Below are positions 49,359 through 58,577 of a stretch of 64,000 nucleotides of DNA, in pieces; the first letter of the stretch is position 1; the number at the start of each line of letters is the position of its first letter. This stretch comes from Bacteroidales bacterium. GTDB taxonomy: Bacteria; Bacteroidota; Bacteroidia; Bacteroidales; G3-4614. Where the stretch lies: assembly GCA_015061035.1 (NCBI GenBank), contig SUXK01000004.1:1-64000 (forward strand), in the 5' to 3' direction. The notes under the pieces were generated by a model. The model did not search any database and had not been told where the DNA came from. It saw only the letters and a program-made list of their open reading frames with translations. A program made the translations under genes and the position numbers.

Positions 49359-50300
49359 TTAGAGTGTTATTTTATACGAATTGTATATTGTTGCTGTTGC
49401 TCCAAACCCCTCTTTTTGAGATAGTAATCCATTATTAAGAATCTCTCCATTTGATTCGGTTGATATTCCGAAATCAAAATATCTATAATCTTTATAACGC
49501 TCTTTTATAAGATTTAAGAAGAGTAAATCTAATGCCGACAAATCTCTTCCTTTCTGCGATGAGGCTATATATTGTGAGTGAATACACATTGGCGTTTCAT
49601 ATATTACTACTCCTGCTAATAACTCATTGGATTGTGTAGCGGTGTATAGTCGGATATTTTCAGGAAAGCGATCACGTAGCATCTCTATCTCTTTTAACGT
49701 ATGAACCGGCGACACTGAGTGACGTTGTTGTAAATTTTGTGTTAACATTTCCCAAAAGGGAGCAAAGTTAAACTCCTCCTTTATCTTAACATTATTTGTT
49801 AATGCTTTTTTTACACCTCTGGTTCTTAACGAATTAAAACAGATATCTTGTGTAAGATCTATGGTTGATGATATTCCACACGAATAGAGTTCCGCTTTAT
49901 ATCTGTACAAAGCATATAGATCTTCTTCAGATGGTTTTGTATGATATATGTGAGGTACGGGTTTATAGATTATCGCTTTTATTCCATTAGCACGATAATA
50001 TCCTATCATCTTCTCAAAAATTTCAAGCACCACTGCCCCTTTACAACGTGATGTCATTATAACTCCACCATATGTTAATCCTTGATGAGAATAGATTACC
50101 CCTTCTTTTTGATTGGCAGGTAATAGTGCTACAATCTCTCCCCCCAATTCAAACATTAGGGAGTGATCGCTAAATCTGTCTGAGTGATAATCAAGATAGT
50201 TTCGCTTAAACAAAAATGTTCCATTACGCGATTCTTCCACTACTCTATCCCACTCTGATGCAAATGAGGAGTTGTATCGTTTACATATTATGGTATTCAT
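49359..50300 (-). CDS. FemAB/GNAT-like acyltransferase
   Basis: 313 residues without a signal peptide. NGTFLFKRNYLDYHSDRF and the GLTYGGVIMT block resemble the FemAB-type double-GNAT fold used to acylate peptidoglycan precursors or polysaccharide sugars. Its position directly before a flippase gene suggests that it modifies a cell-envelope glycan before export. Substrate and acyl donor are not inferable. Gap to envC: six bases. Confidence 0.78.
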   Translation of the reverse strand: MNTIICKRYNSSFASEWDRVVEESRNGTFLFKRNYLDYHSDRFSDHSLMFELGGEIVALLPANQKEGVIYSHQGLTYGGVIMTSRCKGAVVLEIFEKMIGYYRANGIKAIIYKPVPHIYHTKPSEEDLYALYRYKAELYSCGISSTIDLTQDICFNSLRTRGVKKALTNNVKIKEEFNFAPFWEMLTQNLQQRHSVSPVHTLKEIEMLRDRFPENIRLYTATQSNELLAGVVIYETPMCIHSQYIASSQKGRDLSALDLLFLNLIKERYKDYRYFDFGISTESNGEILNNGLLSQKEGFGATATIYNSYKITL

Positions 50301-50306
50301 ATCCGT

Positions 50307-51539
50307 TTAATCTCCTAACCACGTTTCGGGATTCAATTTGTTTGTCTCTTTCCATATCTGAAAGTGCAATAGTGTTGCATTGTCATCTTCAGGATCGGAA
50401 TATATCTTTCCTATTGCTTGGCGTGTTTTTACCTTATCGCCAGTTTTTACATATACCTCTTTTAGGTTTGAATAGATGGTCAGGTAGTTTCCATGTCGTA
50501 CAATAACACAACTATTGTATCCCGGCATCACAAATATACGTGTTACTTCTCCATCAAATACACTTCGGGCCGACGTTCCGGGCGTTGTTTTTATTACTAT
50601 TCCACTATTGTTTACTTGAACATATTTTAGTTCTGAGTGTTGTTGTGTTCCATAATGACCAACAATCTTATATTTACCAGATAATGGCATTGGCAATTTA
50701 CCCTTGTTTTGCTCAAAATTGGCAGCCAATTTCTGTTCATCTTTTGTCATCTTATAACCGCTATATGCACCGCTTGTTGATGAAGATGATGAAGATGATG
50801 AAGATGAGCGTCTTGCCTCCTCTGCTATTAATTGCTCTATTTTGCGATTTAACTCTGCTGCTTGTTTTTTCTGTTTCTCTAACTCTTTACGCAGAGCCTT
50901 TTCGTTTTTCTTGGCTTTATTTACTATCTGTTTTTGTTTCTGCTCCTGAGTTTTAAGTTTGTTTGCCTCATTTGTTCGTTGCGATACTATTTTATTTTTT
51001 TCATCACGCAATGCTCGTAACTCTTCTCGCTTTTTCTCCAACTGTTGTTGATGTTCGGTAATCTCTAATGCCTGTGTTTTTCGCCAAGCAGAGAACTCTT
51101 TTAAATATCTTGCTCTTCGCATTGCTTGTTTAAACGAGTTTGCAGAGAAAAGAAATATGAATATATCCTGTCCTGAGTTTTTTCGATATAGACTCTGCAT
51201 TGACTTGGCATAGTCTTCCTTCTTTGCCTTTATCTCTTTTTCTGCAAGTTCTATTTCACGAGTTAAAGCATTCTCCTCTCTACGCAACCTGCTTATTTCG
51301 TTATTGAGTTTATTTATTACTCTATTCTGCGTCTTTATCTCGGCAGATATTTCATTTAAGGCTGACAGTGATTTTTTTGCTTCGCGTTGCGCCGCCTTTA
51401 GTTTCTTATTTGTATTTGCTACTTGTCTATCTGCCTGACTCTTTTGTTCTTTAAGAGTTTTTACATTTGTTGATGCAGCACTCACAGTTGGTGTTGCTAT
51501 TACAAATGCTAACAGAAAGATTATTACCCTGAATATCAT
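50307..51539 (-). CDS. EnvC-like murein hydrolase activator
   Basis: 410 residues: signal peptide (IIFLLAFVIATPTVSAA), a long coiled coil (~25-250) with a Ser-rich linker, and a C-terminal LytM (M23) domain. The LytM domain lacks the metal ligands of true endopeptidases: the HxxxD is missing and HxH is replaced by LLHFQIW. It therefore probably activates an amidase at the division site, as EnvC does for AmiA/B, rather than cutting peptidoglycan. It lies one base from the DUF4292 gene. Confidence 0.92.
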   Translation of the reverse strand: MIFRVIIFLLAFVIATPTVSAASTNVKTLKEQKSQADRQVANTNKKLKAAQREAKKSLSALNEISAEIKTQNRVINKLNNEISRLRREENALTREIELAEKEIKAKKEDYAKSMQSLYRKNSGQDIFIFLFSANSFKQAMRRARYLKEFSAWRKTQALEITEHQQQLEKKREELRALRDEKNKIVSQRTNEANKLKTQEQKQKQIVNKAKKNEKALRKELEKQKKQAAELNRKIEQLIAEEARRSSSSSSSSSSTSGAYSGYKMTKDEQKLAANFEQNKGKLPMPLSGKYKIVGHYGTQQHSELKYVQVNNSGIVIKTTPGTSARSVFDGEVTRIFVMPGYNSCVIVRHGNYLTIYSNLKEVYVKTGDKVKTRQAIGKIYSDPEDDNATLLHFQIWKETNKLNPETWLGD

Positions 51540-51540
51540 A

Positions 51541-52362
51541 TTAAAAATAGTTCCCTAATAGTTGACTTAATGAGACTCGTTTATAACGTGATGAGATTTT
51601 TGTATCTTTTACTACTCTTTTATTCCACTCTACCGACATACCACTTATTGTTGCCGATATGGACATTCCTAATTGTGGAATATTTGACCATACTTTAATT
51701 TGCGATGGGCGTAACTTTGCTTGAGCATCGGGTTTGTGAGAGGTATATTGAAATTCTACTATTGGTTTTGCATTATACTCAATGGTTGTTGATTGCAATA
51801 CTCCCTCCAAATTGTTTGAGAATATAATTGATGCCGACTTATCTAATACACTTTGCATTTGAACTGTTTCTGGAGTTCTATTCCATTCAAATTTTTTATA
51901 TTTATTTTTTGTTAGCGTATCGGCAACAAGAAATGGAACTCCCAATATTATTTTTTGTAACTCTTTTATACCTACTCCTTGTGGAAGATATTTTTTTACT
52001 GAAGCAAGGGGTTCTTCTGCTACCTGTGAATTTATTTTGTCAATTACATATATTGAGTCTTGAGTCATTGTTATCCTAAATACCTCTATTCCTAATAGTG
52101 GTGTTAAAGATATTTGAATATACTCTCCGTTTATCATCTTTATTTGAGCCTTTGAACTCAATTTGTCGATAGCAACATTACATTTTGTTGTTGCTGTTGA
52201 AAATTGTGGTTGCTGCTCTATTATCTTCTCAAATATTAACAATTCACTTTTCTTAGTCTCTTGTTCTGGTATTGATATTTCATCTGTTGTTCGACACGAA
52301 GATACTAAAAAAACTATAAGCAGTAGCAGTATATATATGTGTTTATATCTAATTTTCATCAC
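51541..52362 (-). CDS. DUF4292 lipoprotein
   Basis: 273 residues. Lipobox IVFLVSSCRTT (Cys near residue 23). The rest is a beta-rich LolA/LolB-like fold (KCNVAIDKLSSKAQIKMINGEYIQISLTPL is the family's opening block) of the DUF4292 family. It is conserved between the TPR gene and envC across Bacteroidetes; the function is unknown but an outer-membrane lipid or lipoprotein role is plausible. Its first codons overlap the end of the TPR gene by four bases. Confidence 0.88.
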   Translation of the reverse strand: MMKIRYKHIYILLLLIVFLVSSCRTTDEISIPEQETKKSELLIFEKIIEQQPQFSTATTKCNVAIDKLSSKAQIKMINGEYIQISLTPLLGIEVFRITMTQDSIYVIDKINSQVAEEPLASVKKYLPQGVGIKELQKIILGVPFLVADTLTKNKYKKFEWNRTPETVQMQSVLDKSASIIFSNNLEGVLQSTTIEYNAKPIVEFQYTSHKPDAQAKLRPSQIKVWSNIPQLGMSISATISGMSVEWNKRVVKDTKISSRYKRVSLSQLLGNYF

Positions 52363-54122
52363 TCTTTGATATAAGATTTCTGTTCTATTTTCTGTTTTAG
52401 AATCTCTTTATCATTACCTAAGGCTTTATTCATTTTTAATGCCTCTTGCCATTGCACAAGCGCATCTTCAACTTTTCCTTGATGATATAATATATCGCCA
52501 TAATGTTCTACAACCTCAGGATTATTTCGTCCTCCTTTATCCATTGCTTTTTTTATATATAACTCAGCAAAGAGATATTTTTCTTGTTTGAAGTATATCC
52601 ATGCGTATGTATCGAGATATGTTGGATCATCGGGTTTTTCTTTAATGGTTCTGGCACTCATATTCTCTGCCAATGAGAGATCTCCTCCTGTTTGTGCTAA
52701 ATAGTAGGCATAATTATTGAGTGTCATTGTATTGTCTGGATTATACTCTAACGACAATTTATAGTATTTCTCTGGTAACTCTTTCTCCTCTTCATTAAAA
52801 TATATATCTGCTATTGTAGAGTATATTTGCGAAAGAAACAGAGGTGAACTGTATTTTTGTGCCGCAAAGTTTAACTCCGATATAGCCTTTTCGACTTGTT
52901 GAGTTGAATAGTAGTATGCTGAAGATTCTAATACAAATGTTGAATCGGCATACTCCGATGCATTCTCTACTGCAATATTCATTGCTTCATAGTTTTTAGA
53001 AAATGCTAACATTCTTATCAACTGTCGATGAATATCCATATCTGATGGCGAAATATAGAGTGCCGAATGACACTGCTCTATTGCTTCAGAATATCTTTGT
53101 TGTATCTGCAACACCTCAGCATAGAGCATCTTTATAAATGTTTCGCGAGGATTCTCCTCTATCAAATATTTAAATAGTGAATCGGTATTTTTTAAATCGG
53201 TTTGTAGTTCTTCGTATGATGAATTGAGTTTTTCATTATTACCTAAAATAACTGATATATATTCTCGCAATATCTCTTTTTTTGCACTATATACTATATC
53301 AGGACAACTCAACACCTGAGACATTGATATTTTTGCACTATCATTGTTATTCTGAGCCTTGTAATACTCTAAATCATATAGTGATATTTCACAACCTGCT
53401 CCTGCATCTTTTGCTTTGTTGATATAGTTTTTTGCTTGTGTAAGACTATCTATTTGGATATAGAGTTGCGACAGAGATAATAGATAGGTTATATTGGTGG
53501 AATCGTTTTTTAACAGACGCTTAAATTCAGAGGCGGCTTTGTCGTATTGTTTTAAATAGAGATATACATCTGCTCTTGCAAATGCAGCATACTCCGTGTT
53601 GTCAGTCAATCGCTCAACCTTATTGTAACACTCTATGGCTTTTTCAATATCTGCTTGTTCTAAATAGAGATTTGCCATCATTGTATAGAGGCTCTCATCA
53701 TTGGGATAGTTTCGGATTAATCTTTCATATATCTCCGTAGCCATTTCGTAATCCCCATTTTTTTGTGCATTATCGGCCGCTACTATGTTATAGTAATAGT
53801 TTGTGGTGTCAGAATATGCTGCCAATAATATATTATCGTAATATTTATCGGGCATATTCATCTTGTAATAATATGATGAGAGTTTAAATCTTGCGTCCTG
53901 ATTCAAGTTGTCATCTTTTATGGCCGCTTTCAACATTTCAAATGCGGCAACAAGAGAGTCTGGGTTATGAGTCTGCTCAAGACGTTGTGCCTCTAACAAA
54001 AGATATGTTATCTTATCGTTGTTTTGCTCTCTGTTATCAGCAAAAAGGGTTACTATTGATGTTATTTGAAATAGTAACACCAATAGAAATATCTTTTTTG
54101 CTAATTTAATTTTATAGAGCAT
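52359..54122 (-). CDS. TPR-repeat protein of the dut/envC cluster
   Basis: 587 residues. A hydrophobic N-terminus (KIFLLVLLFQITSIVTLFA) is a signal peptide or anchor, followed by about 14 tetratricopeptide repeats (for example YEMATEIYERLIRNYPNDES and DIEKAIECYNKVERLTDN). It is probably a periplasmic or outer-membrane scaffold. No catalytic domain is visible. It begins one base after the dut stop, a gene order common in the phylum, but its partners are unknown. Confidence 0.9.
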   Translation of the reverse strand: MLYKIKLAKKIFLLVLLFQITSIVTLFADNREQNNDKITYLLLEAQRLEQTHNPDSLVAAFEMLKAAIKDDNLNQDARFKLSSYYYKMNMPDKYYDNILLAAYSDTTNYYYNIVAADNAQKNGDYEMATEIYERLIRNYPNDESLYTMMANLYLEQADIEKAIECYNKVERLTDNTEYAAFARADVYLYLKQYDKAASEFKRLLKNDSTNITYLLSLSQLYIQIDSLTQAKNYINKAKDAGAGCEISLYDLEYYKAQNNNDSAKISMSQVLSCPDIVYSAKKEILREYISVILGNNEKLNSSYEELQTDLKNTDSLFKYLIEENPRETFIKMLYAEVLQIQQRYSEAIEQCHSALYISPSDMDIHRQLIRMLAFSKNYEAMNIAVENASEYADSTFVLESSAYYYSTQQVEKAISELNFAAQKYSSPLFLSQIYSTIADIYFNEEEKELPEKYYKLSLEYNPDNTMTLNNYAYYLAQTGGDLSLAENMSARTIKEKPDDPTYLDTYAWIYFKQEKYLFAELYIKKAMDKGGRNNPEVVEHYGDILYHQGKVEDALVQWQEALKMNKALGNDKEILKQKIEQKSYIKE

Positions 54123-54123
54123 C

Positions 54124-54561
54124 TTATTTTACTCCTGTATGACCAAAGCCTCCTGCTCCTCTTTCACTATCTTCAAGTGTTTCTGTCTCTTCCCACTCAA
54201 TTCGAGTATAAGGTTTTATTACCATTTGACAGATGCGCTCGCCATCTTCTACAATAAAGTCTTCTTGCGAAAGATTTATTAATATAACTCCTACCTCTCC
54301 TCTATAATCAGCATCAATTGTTCCTGGAGTATTTAAAAGTGTTATTCCTTTTTTTATTGCTAATCCACTACGTGGGCGTAATTGAGCCTCATACCCTTCA
54401 GGTAACTCAATATATAAACCCGTGGGAATTATTTTACGCTCCATTGGTTTTAATATTACCGACTCCGAGAGATTTGCTCTTACATCCATTCCTGCTGCAT
54501 GCAATGTTCCGTATTCGGGAAGTGCATGTTTTCCTTTATTTATAACTTTTACCTTTACCAT
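54124..54561 (-). CDS. dut: dUTP diphosphatase
   Basis: 145 residues. It hydrolyses dUTP to dUMP, keeping uracil out of DNA. Motifs are [32 protein letters not shown] and the C-terminal arm [12 protein letters not shown], all intact for a trimeric enzyme. It is first in a six-gene operon that otherwise encodes envelope proteins. A -7 variant (TATCTTCG, minus strand 54591-54584) lies 23 bases upstream. Confidence 0.97.
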   Translation of the reverse strand: MVKVKVINKGKHALPEYGTLHAAGMDVRANLSESVILKPMERKIIPTGLYIELPEGYEAQLRPRSGLAIKKGITLLNTPGTIDADYRGEVGVILINLSQEDFIVEDGERICQMVIKPYTRIEWEETETLEDSERGAGGFGHTGVK

Positions 54562-54698
54562 TTTGTTTAATTTGTTTATGGTGCGAAGATAATAAATATG
54601 TGCGAGTATAACAACATATCGGAATTTAAATTCAGTTGTTAGTTTTTTAATTGTCAGTTATCTGCAATTAGTATTATTAGTTCAATAAAACTAATAAA

Positions 54699-54733
54699 CA
54701 ACAAAAGTTGTAACAATCGTTACAACTTTTGTT
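54699..54733. terminator. Terminator downstream of the BspA-like gene
   Basis: AACAAAAGTTGTAAC, loop AATC, GTTACAACTTTTGTT: a 15-bp perfect stem, 35 bases from the BspA-like stop. Confidence 0.8.
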
Positions 54734-54767
54734 TGTATTGGATGTTAATATGTATTAACTCAACAGA

Positions 54768-56384
54768 TTATAAAATAACCTTTTGTGAGTTATTGTCGGT
54801 TACAACTATATAAACACCTTTTGGAAGGTTTAACTTAACCGAGCCATTGACAACAACATTCTTTATAACTTGTCCTGAGAGGTTTACGATACGAAGTGTT
54901 CCATAATATTTATTTACTTCAATACCATCACCTACCATAATCTTAATTTCTGCTTTTGAAATTCCAACATCTTCAATACCAGAAAGGTCTGTCTCCACTA
55001 TATTTGCGAACTCACTCCAACCTCCAGTTGTTTCGTATGTTGATTTTGCTCCTTTAGGAACATATAGGGTACAGTTTGTTTTATCAACTCCCAAAAATTC
55101 ATAACTGCCTACCTCAAAGAGTTTTTCCGCAGGGATTAATGATGTTATACTTGTTAGACCTTCACAATATAAAAATGCGAACACTCCAATACTTGTTACA
55201 CTTTGAGGAATGGTTACACTGGTTAATTTAGTACATCCTGTGAATGCAAACATCCCTATACTTGTTACGTTACAAGGAATTACAGAATTATTACAAGTAG
55301 CGATCAAAGTATTTGTAGCCGTCTCTATTATTGCATTACAATCTTCTCGACTATCGTAATAACTATTTTCGGGAGCAACTGTTATTGTTGCTAAAACTTT
55401 ACAACCTTCAAATAAGGTAGAGCCTATACTTGTTACACTACTGGGTATTTCAATACTTGTTAGAGTTTCGCACCATGAGAATGCCGATGCTCCTATAGTT
55501 GTTACTCTATTGGGAATAGTAACACTTGATAGTTTGTAACAATATGAAAATGCAGACCGACCTATAGTTATAACACTATTCGGGATGGTTACACTGGTCA
55601 GTTTATAACATTCTTCAAATGCATTATCACCTATTATTGTAACACCCTCAGGTATTTCAATTGTTTTTAAATCACAATAATAGAATGCACTATTCCCAAT
55701 ACGGGAAACATTCTTACCAATATTTACAATAGCAAGATCCGAACAATTATTGAAAGTACCATCTTCAACAGCAGTAAGACCTGTGCCTATTGTTACACTT
55801 TTTAATTTTAAACACATAGCAAATACATATCCACCCATACTTGTAACACTATTGGGTATGGTTATGCTTGTTAAATTTTGACAACTATAAAATGCTTGAA
55901 AGCCTATAGTTGTTACACCATTACCAATAACAGCACTTGTTAGACCTGTGCAGCCAGAAAATGCATTATCTCCTATAGTTGTTACACTATTTGGTATTTC
56001 AATACTTGTTAAACTTGTGCAATTAGAAAATGCATAACGTCCTATATAAGAGACACTATTGGGTATTTCAACACTTGTTAGACTTGTGCAATTAGAAAAT
56101 GCATCTTCTCCTATACTTGTTACACTATTAGGTATTTCAATGGTTGCAAGTCCAGTACAATCTGAAAATGCTCCATATCCTATATCTGTAACAATATAAG
56201 CAATATCTTCATAAATGACTGTTTCAGGAATTATAATATTTCCTGCACAATCACTTCCCGAAACCTCTACTGCTATGTCGCCAATGATACGATAATATAT
56301 ACCATCAACCTCAAAATCACTTGCATTAAGTATTGGGCTACATAGTAACAATAAATAGATAAACATGTGTTTTAGTCTTTTCAT
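54768..56384 (-). CDS. BspA-like leucine-rich-repeat surface protein with T9SS tail
   Basis: 538 residues: signal peptide (MFIYLLLLCSPILNAS), about 14 LRR_5 (BspA/TpLRR) repeats of 23 residues (consensus near SVTTIGDNAFSGCTGLTSV), then a ~75-residue T9SS sorting domain (TLRIVNLSGQVIKNVV to KVIL). Related proteins bind fibronectin and other bacteria in oral Bacteroidetes; the ligand here is unknown. The repeats are nearly identical at DNA level in places, which allows copy-number change. A 290-nt structured RNA ending in a terminator (56442-56735) lies between its promoter and the ATG. Confidence 0.93.
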   Translation of the reverse strand: MKRLKHMFIYLLLLCSPILNASDFEVDGIYYRIIGDIAVEVSGSDCAGNIIIPETVIYEDIAYIVTDIGYGAFSDCTGLATIEIPNSVTSIGEDAFSNCTSLTSVEIPNSVSYIGRYAFSNCTSLTSIEIPNSVTTIGDNAFSGCTGLTSAVIGNGVTTIGFQAFYSCQNLTSITIPNSVTSMGGYVFAMCLKLKSVTIGTGLTAVEDGTFNNCSDLAIVNIGKNVSRIGNSAFYYCDLKTIEIPEGVTIIGDNAFEECYKLTSVTIPNSVITIGRSAFSYCYKLSSVTIPNRVTTIGASAFSWCETLTSIEIPSSVTSIGSTLFEGCKVLATITVAPENSYYDSREDCNAIIETATNTLIATCNNSVIPCNVTSIGMFAFTGCTKLTSVTIPQSVTSIGVFAFLYCEGLTSITSLIPAEKLFEVGSYEFLGVDKTNCTLYVPKGAKSTYETTGGWSEFANIVETDLSGIEDVGISKAEIKIMVGDGIEVNKYYGTLRIVNLSGQVIKNVVVNGSVKLNLPKGVYIVVTDNNSQKVIL

Positions 56385-56441
56385 ATCTTTTCTTTTATTT
56401 AAATTGCCTTTCGTCCCCCAAAAGACTTAAACAATAAGAAT

Positions 56442-56735
56442 AAAAAAAGCGTGGGAACCATACTGTTACTCGTCCCACGACATGAGGCCTTCGCATTGCC
56501 CATCAATGTTGAACGAGCAACGCAGAAGCCCACGCAGATATGCAATGGAGTATATATACATTATACTCCTATATTTACACACCAACAGGCATCTACAATT
56601 GCTTCATCCTTGACATTGATTTTAGAAGTTGCGAAGTTCCATGTCGTCAAGATTGAGCGTAAGTAAACGCTTTTTATTTTATGTCTGCACCCTACCCACA
56701 CAACCCATATAGGGCTTCTGCAAGCGATATGCTTT
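56442..56735 (-). ncRNA. Structured leader or stand-alone RNA ahead of the BspA-like gene
   Basis: Minus strand. GCAGAAGCCC (56721-56712) pairs perfectly with GGGCTTCTGC (56531-56522), enclosing GCAGAC/ATCTGC, an AGCGT hairpin (56671-56656), CTTGAC/GTCAAG (56651-56609) and GGAGTATA/TATACTCC (56569-56547). Downstream, GTTGCTCGT pairs with ACGAGTAAC. GCGTGGG (56535-56529) pairs with CCCACGC (56455-56449), followed by T7: a terminator. The GGG at 56531-56529 is used by both the closing stem and the terminator, so only one can form fully. I find no match in memory to tmRNA, RNase P, SRP RNA or known riboswitches. Confidence 0.65.
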
Positions 56736-56736
56736 G

Positions 56737-56744
56737 CAAAGATA
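56737..56744 (-). promoter_or_regulatory. -7 element of the structured RNA
   Basis: Minus-strand TATCTTTG; start of transcription would be near 56730, just before the closing stem. No clear -33 box, and no second promoter between the RNA's terminator and the BspA-like ATG. Confidence 0.65.
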
Positions 56745-56925
56745 CGAAAAAAAATCAAATCTATTGCCATTATATACACATCTTTGTCTGTTCTCCGTAA
56801 ACTTAAATGTAACAAAAAGGTATTTTTTTAACTATTATTATAACTTTTTGTTAGTACAAATCTAAAAAAATCATCTTTTGTCAAAAAAAATCGTAAAAAA
56901 GTTGCAAAATTCCGTTTTAGTATAT

Positions 56926-56990
56926 TACCTTTGCAAGGTCTTGATAAAGACCTATTGGGTTACAAACAAAACTATACCCAAATAGGTTAT
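56926..56990 (+). promoter_or_regulatory. gdhA promoter and two alternative 5'-UTR hairpins
   Basis: TACCTTTG at 56926-56933. Then GGTCTT-GATA-AAGACC (56937-56952) and CCTATTGGGT...ACCC-A-AATAGG (56951-56986). The two hairpins share the CC at 56951-56952, so they compete. Confidence 0.65.
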
Positions 56991-57037
56991 ACGAGATAAG
57001 AGTTTTGAATTAATAACAATTTTAAATTTATAAAAAA

Positions 57038-58372
57038 ATGGAAGTTAAGAAAGTTTTAAGCGATTTGAAAAGACGCTTTCCCAACGAGCCTGAATATCAT
57101 CAAGCAGTTGAAGAGGTTTTAATGACAATTGAAGAGGAATACAACAAACATCCTGAGTTTGATAAATATAATTTAATTGAAAGACTTTGTATTCCCGATA
57201 GAGTGTTTACTTTTAGAGTTACTTGGGTTGATGACAAAGGTCAAGTTCAAACTAATATGGGTTATCGTATCCAACACAATAACGCTATTGGACCCTACAA
57301 AGGTGGTATCCGTTTCCACTCTTCTGTAAACCTTTCTATTTTAAAATTCCTTGCTTTTGAGCAAACATTCAAAAACTCTCTTACAACTCTACCTATGGGT
57401 GGTGGCAAAGGAGGTTCAGACTTCAGCCCTCGCGGTAAATCTGATATGGAGGTTATGCGTTTCTGCCAAGCATTCGTTACTGAGTTGTGGCGTCATATAG
57501 GTCCTCAAACTGACGTTCCTGCTGGAGATATTGGTGTTGGTGGTCGTGAAGTTGGTTACATGTATGGAATGTACAAAAAAATGGCCCTTGAAAACACAGG
57601 TACTTTCACAGGTAAAGGTATTGAGTTTGGTGGATCATTGGTTCGCCCCGAAGCAACAGGTTATGGTAACGTATATTTCTTACTTGAGATGCTAAAGACT
57701 AAAGGCATTGATATTAAAGATAAAGTTGTTGCTGTATCAGGATCGGGTAACGTTGCTCAATATACAGTTAAAAAACTTATCAGCCTTGGTGCTAAGGTTA
57801 TTACAATGTCTGATAGCAATGGTTATATTTACGACCCAGATGGTATAGATGAAGAGAAACTTGCATTTATTTTCAACCTAAAAAATGTTCAACGCGGACG
57901 CATTAGAGAGTATGCTGAGAAATATGGTTGCAAATATGTTGAAGGCGCTCGTCCTTGGAATGAGAAATGCGATATTGCAATGCCAAGTGCAACTCAAAAC
58001 GAGATTGACGGAGATGATGCTCGCGCACTTCTTGCTAACGGATGTTTTGCTGTTTCAGAGGGTGCAAATATGCCTTCTACTCCCGATGCTATTGCAGAGT
58101 TCTTGAATGCCAAGATTCTTTACGCTCCTGGTAAAGCGGCTAATGCTGGTGGTGTTTCAGTTAGTGGTTTGGAGATGACTCAAAACTCAATTAAACTAAG
58201 TTGGAGCAGAGAAGAGGTTGATGCAAAACTTCAATCAATTATGAAAGATATTCACTCTCAATGTACTCTTTACGGAAAACAAGAGGATGGATACATTAAC
58301 TATGTTAAGGGTGCTAACGTTGCAGGATTCATGAAAGTTGCTAAAGCAATGATGGCTCAAGGTATTTTGTAA
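57038..58372 (+). CDS. gdhA: Glutamate dehydrogenase (hexameric, NADP type likely)
   Basis: 444 residues. It interconverts 2-oxoglutarate plus ammonia and glutamate. LPMGGGKGGSDF holds the catalytic Lys (about K124); the dinucleotide loop is AVSGSGNVAQYTVKKL; the C-terminus ends NVAGFMKVAKAMMAQG. It is of the hexameric small-subunit class usual for Bacteroides ammonium assimilation; the cofactor is inferred from family. It has its own promoter with a 105-base structured leader and a strong terminator, so it is a single-gene unit. Confidence 0.97.
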   Translation: MEVKKVLSDLKRRFPNEPEYHQAVEEVLMTIEEEYNKHPEFDKYNLIERLCIPDRVFTFRVTWVDDKGQVQTNMGYRIQHNNAIGPYKGGIRFHSSVNLSILKFLAFEQTFKNSLTTLPMGGGKGGSDFSPRGKSDMEVMRFCQAFVTELWRHIGPQTDVPAGDIGVGGREVGYMYGMYKKMALENTGTFTGKGIEFGGSLVRPEATGYGNVYFLLEMLKTKGIDIKDKVVAVSGSGNVAQYTVKKLISLGAKVITMSDSNGYIYDPDGIDEEKLAFIFNLKNVQRGRIREYAEKYGCKYVEGARPWNEKCDIAMPSATQNEIDGDDARALLANGCFAVSEGANMPSTPDAIAEFLNAKILYAPGKAANAGGVSVSGLEMTQNSIKLSWSREEVDAKLQSIMKDIHSQCTLYGKQEDGYINYVKGANVAGFMKVAKAMMAQGIL

Positions 58373-58395
58373 TTAACGTAGATAATACTCTATAT

Positions 58396-58434
58396 AAAAG
58401 TTCCAAAGTCGAAAGATTCTGGAACTTTTTTTTT
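58396..58434 (+). terminator. gdhA terminator
   Basis: AAAAGTTCCA (58396-58405) pairs with TGGAACTTTT (58420-58429), followed by a T-run. Confidence 0.88.
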
Positions 58435-58495
58435 GCAACAAGAATAACTAATTACCCTATATTAGAAATCTTAAAATGAGACTTTATCTATAAAA

Positions 58496-58577
58496 ATGTG
58501 GTGCAGCCTCACGGACACACCACATCAAAATCATGAAAAAACATTACAAAATCCATTAATTGAGCACAATTAATGGA
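58496..58577. other. Two adjacent hairpins in the gdhA-ruvC gap
   Basis: ATGTGGTG (58496-58503) pairs with CACCACAT (58518-58525); TCCATTAATTG pairs with CAATTAATGGA around loop AGCA (58552-58577). No T-run follows either, and no promoter is obvious next to them. Possibly a small RNA or a mobile-repeat relic. Confidence 0.5.

Noticed and set aside
50307-50700. Active M23 endopeptidase
   Set aside because: Metal ligands of the LytM domain are missing, so an EnvC-type activator is the better call.
56442-56735. tmRNA or RNase P RNA
   Set aside because: No tag-like ORF ending in ALAA, no CCA-type 3' end, and no GGAAAGTCC-type RNase P core.
56561-56815. 84-residue minus-strand ORF over the structured RNA (and the 71-residue plus-strand ORF at 56451)
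   Set aside because: They cross the promoter and the paired stems; translations show no domain or signal peptide.
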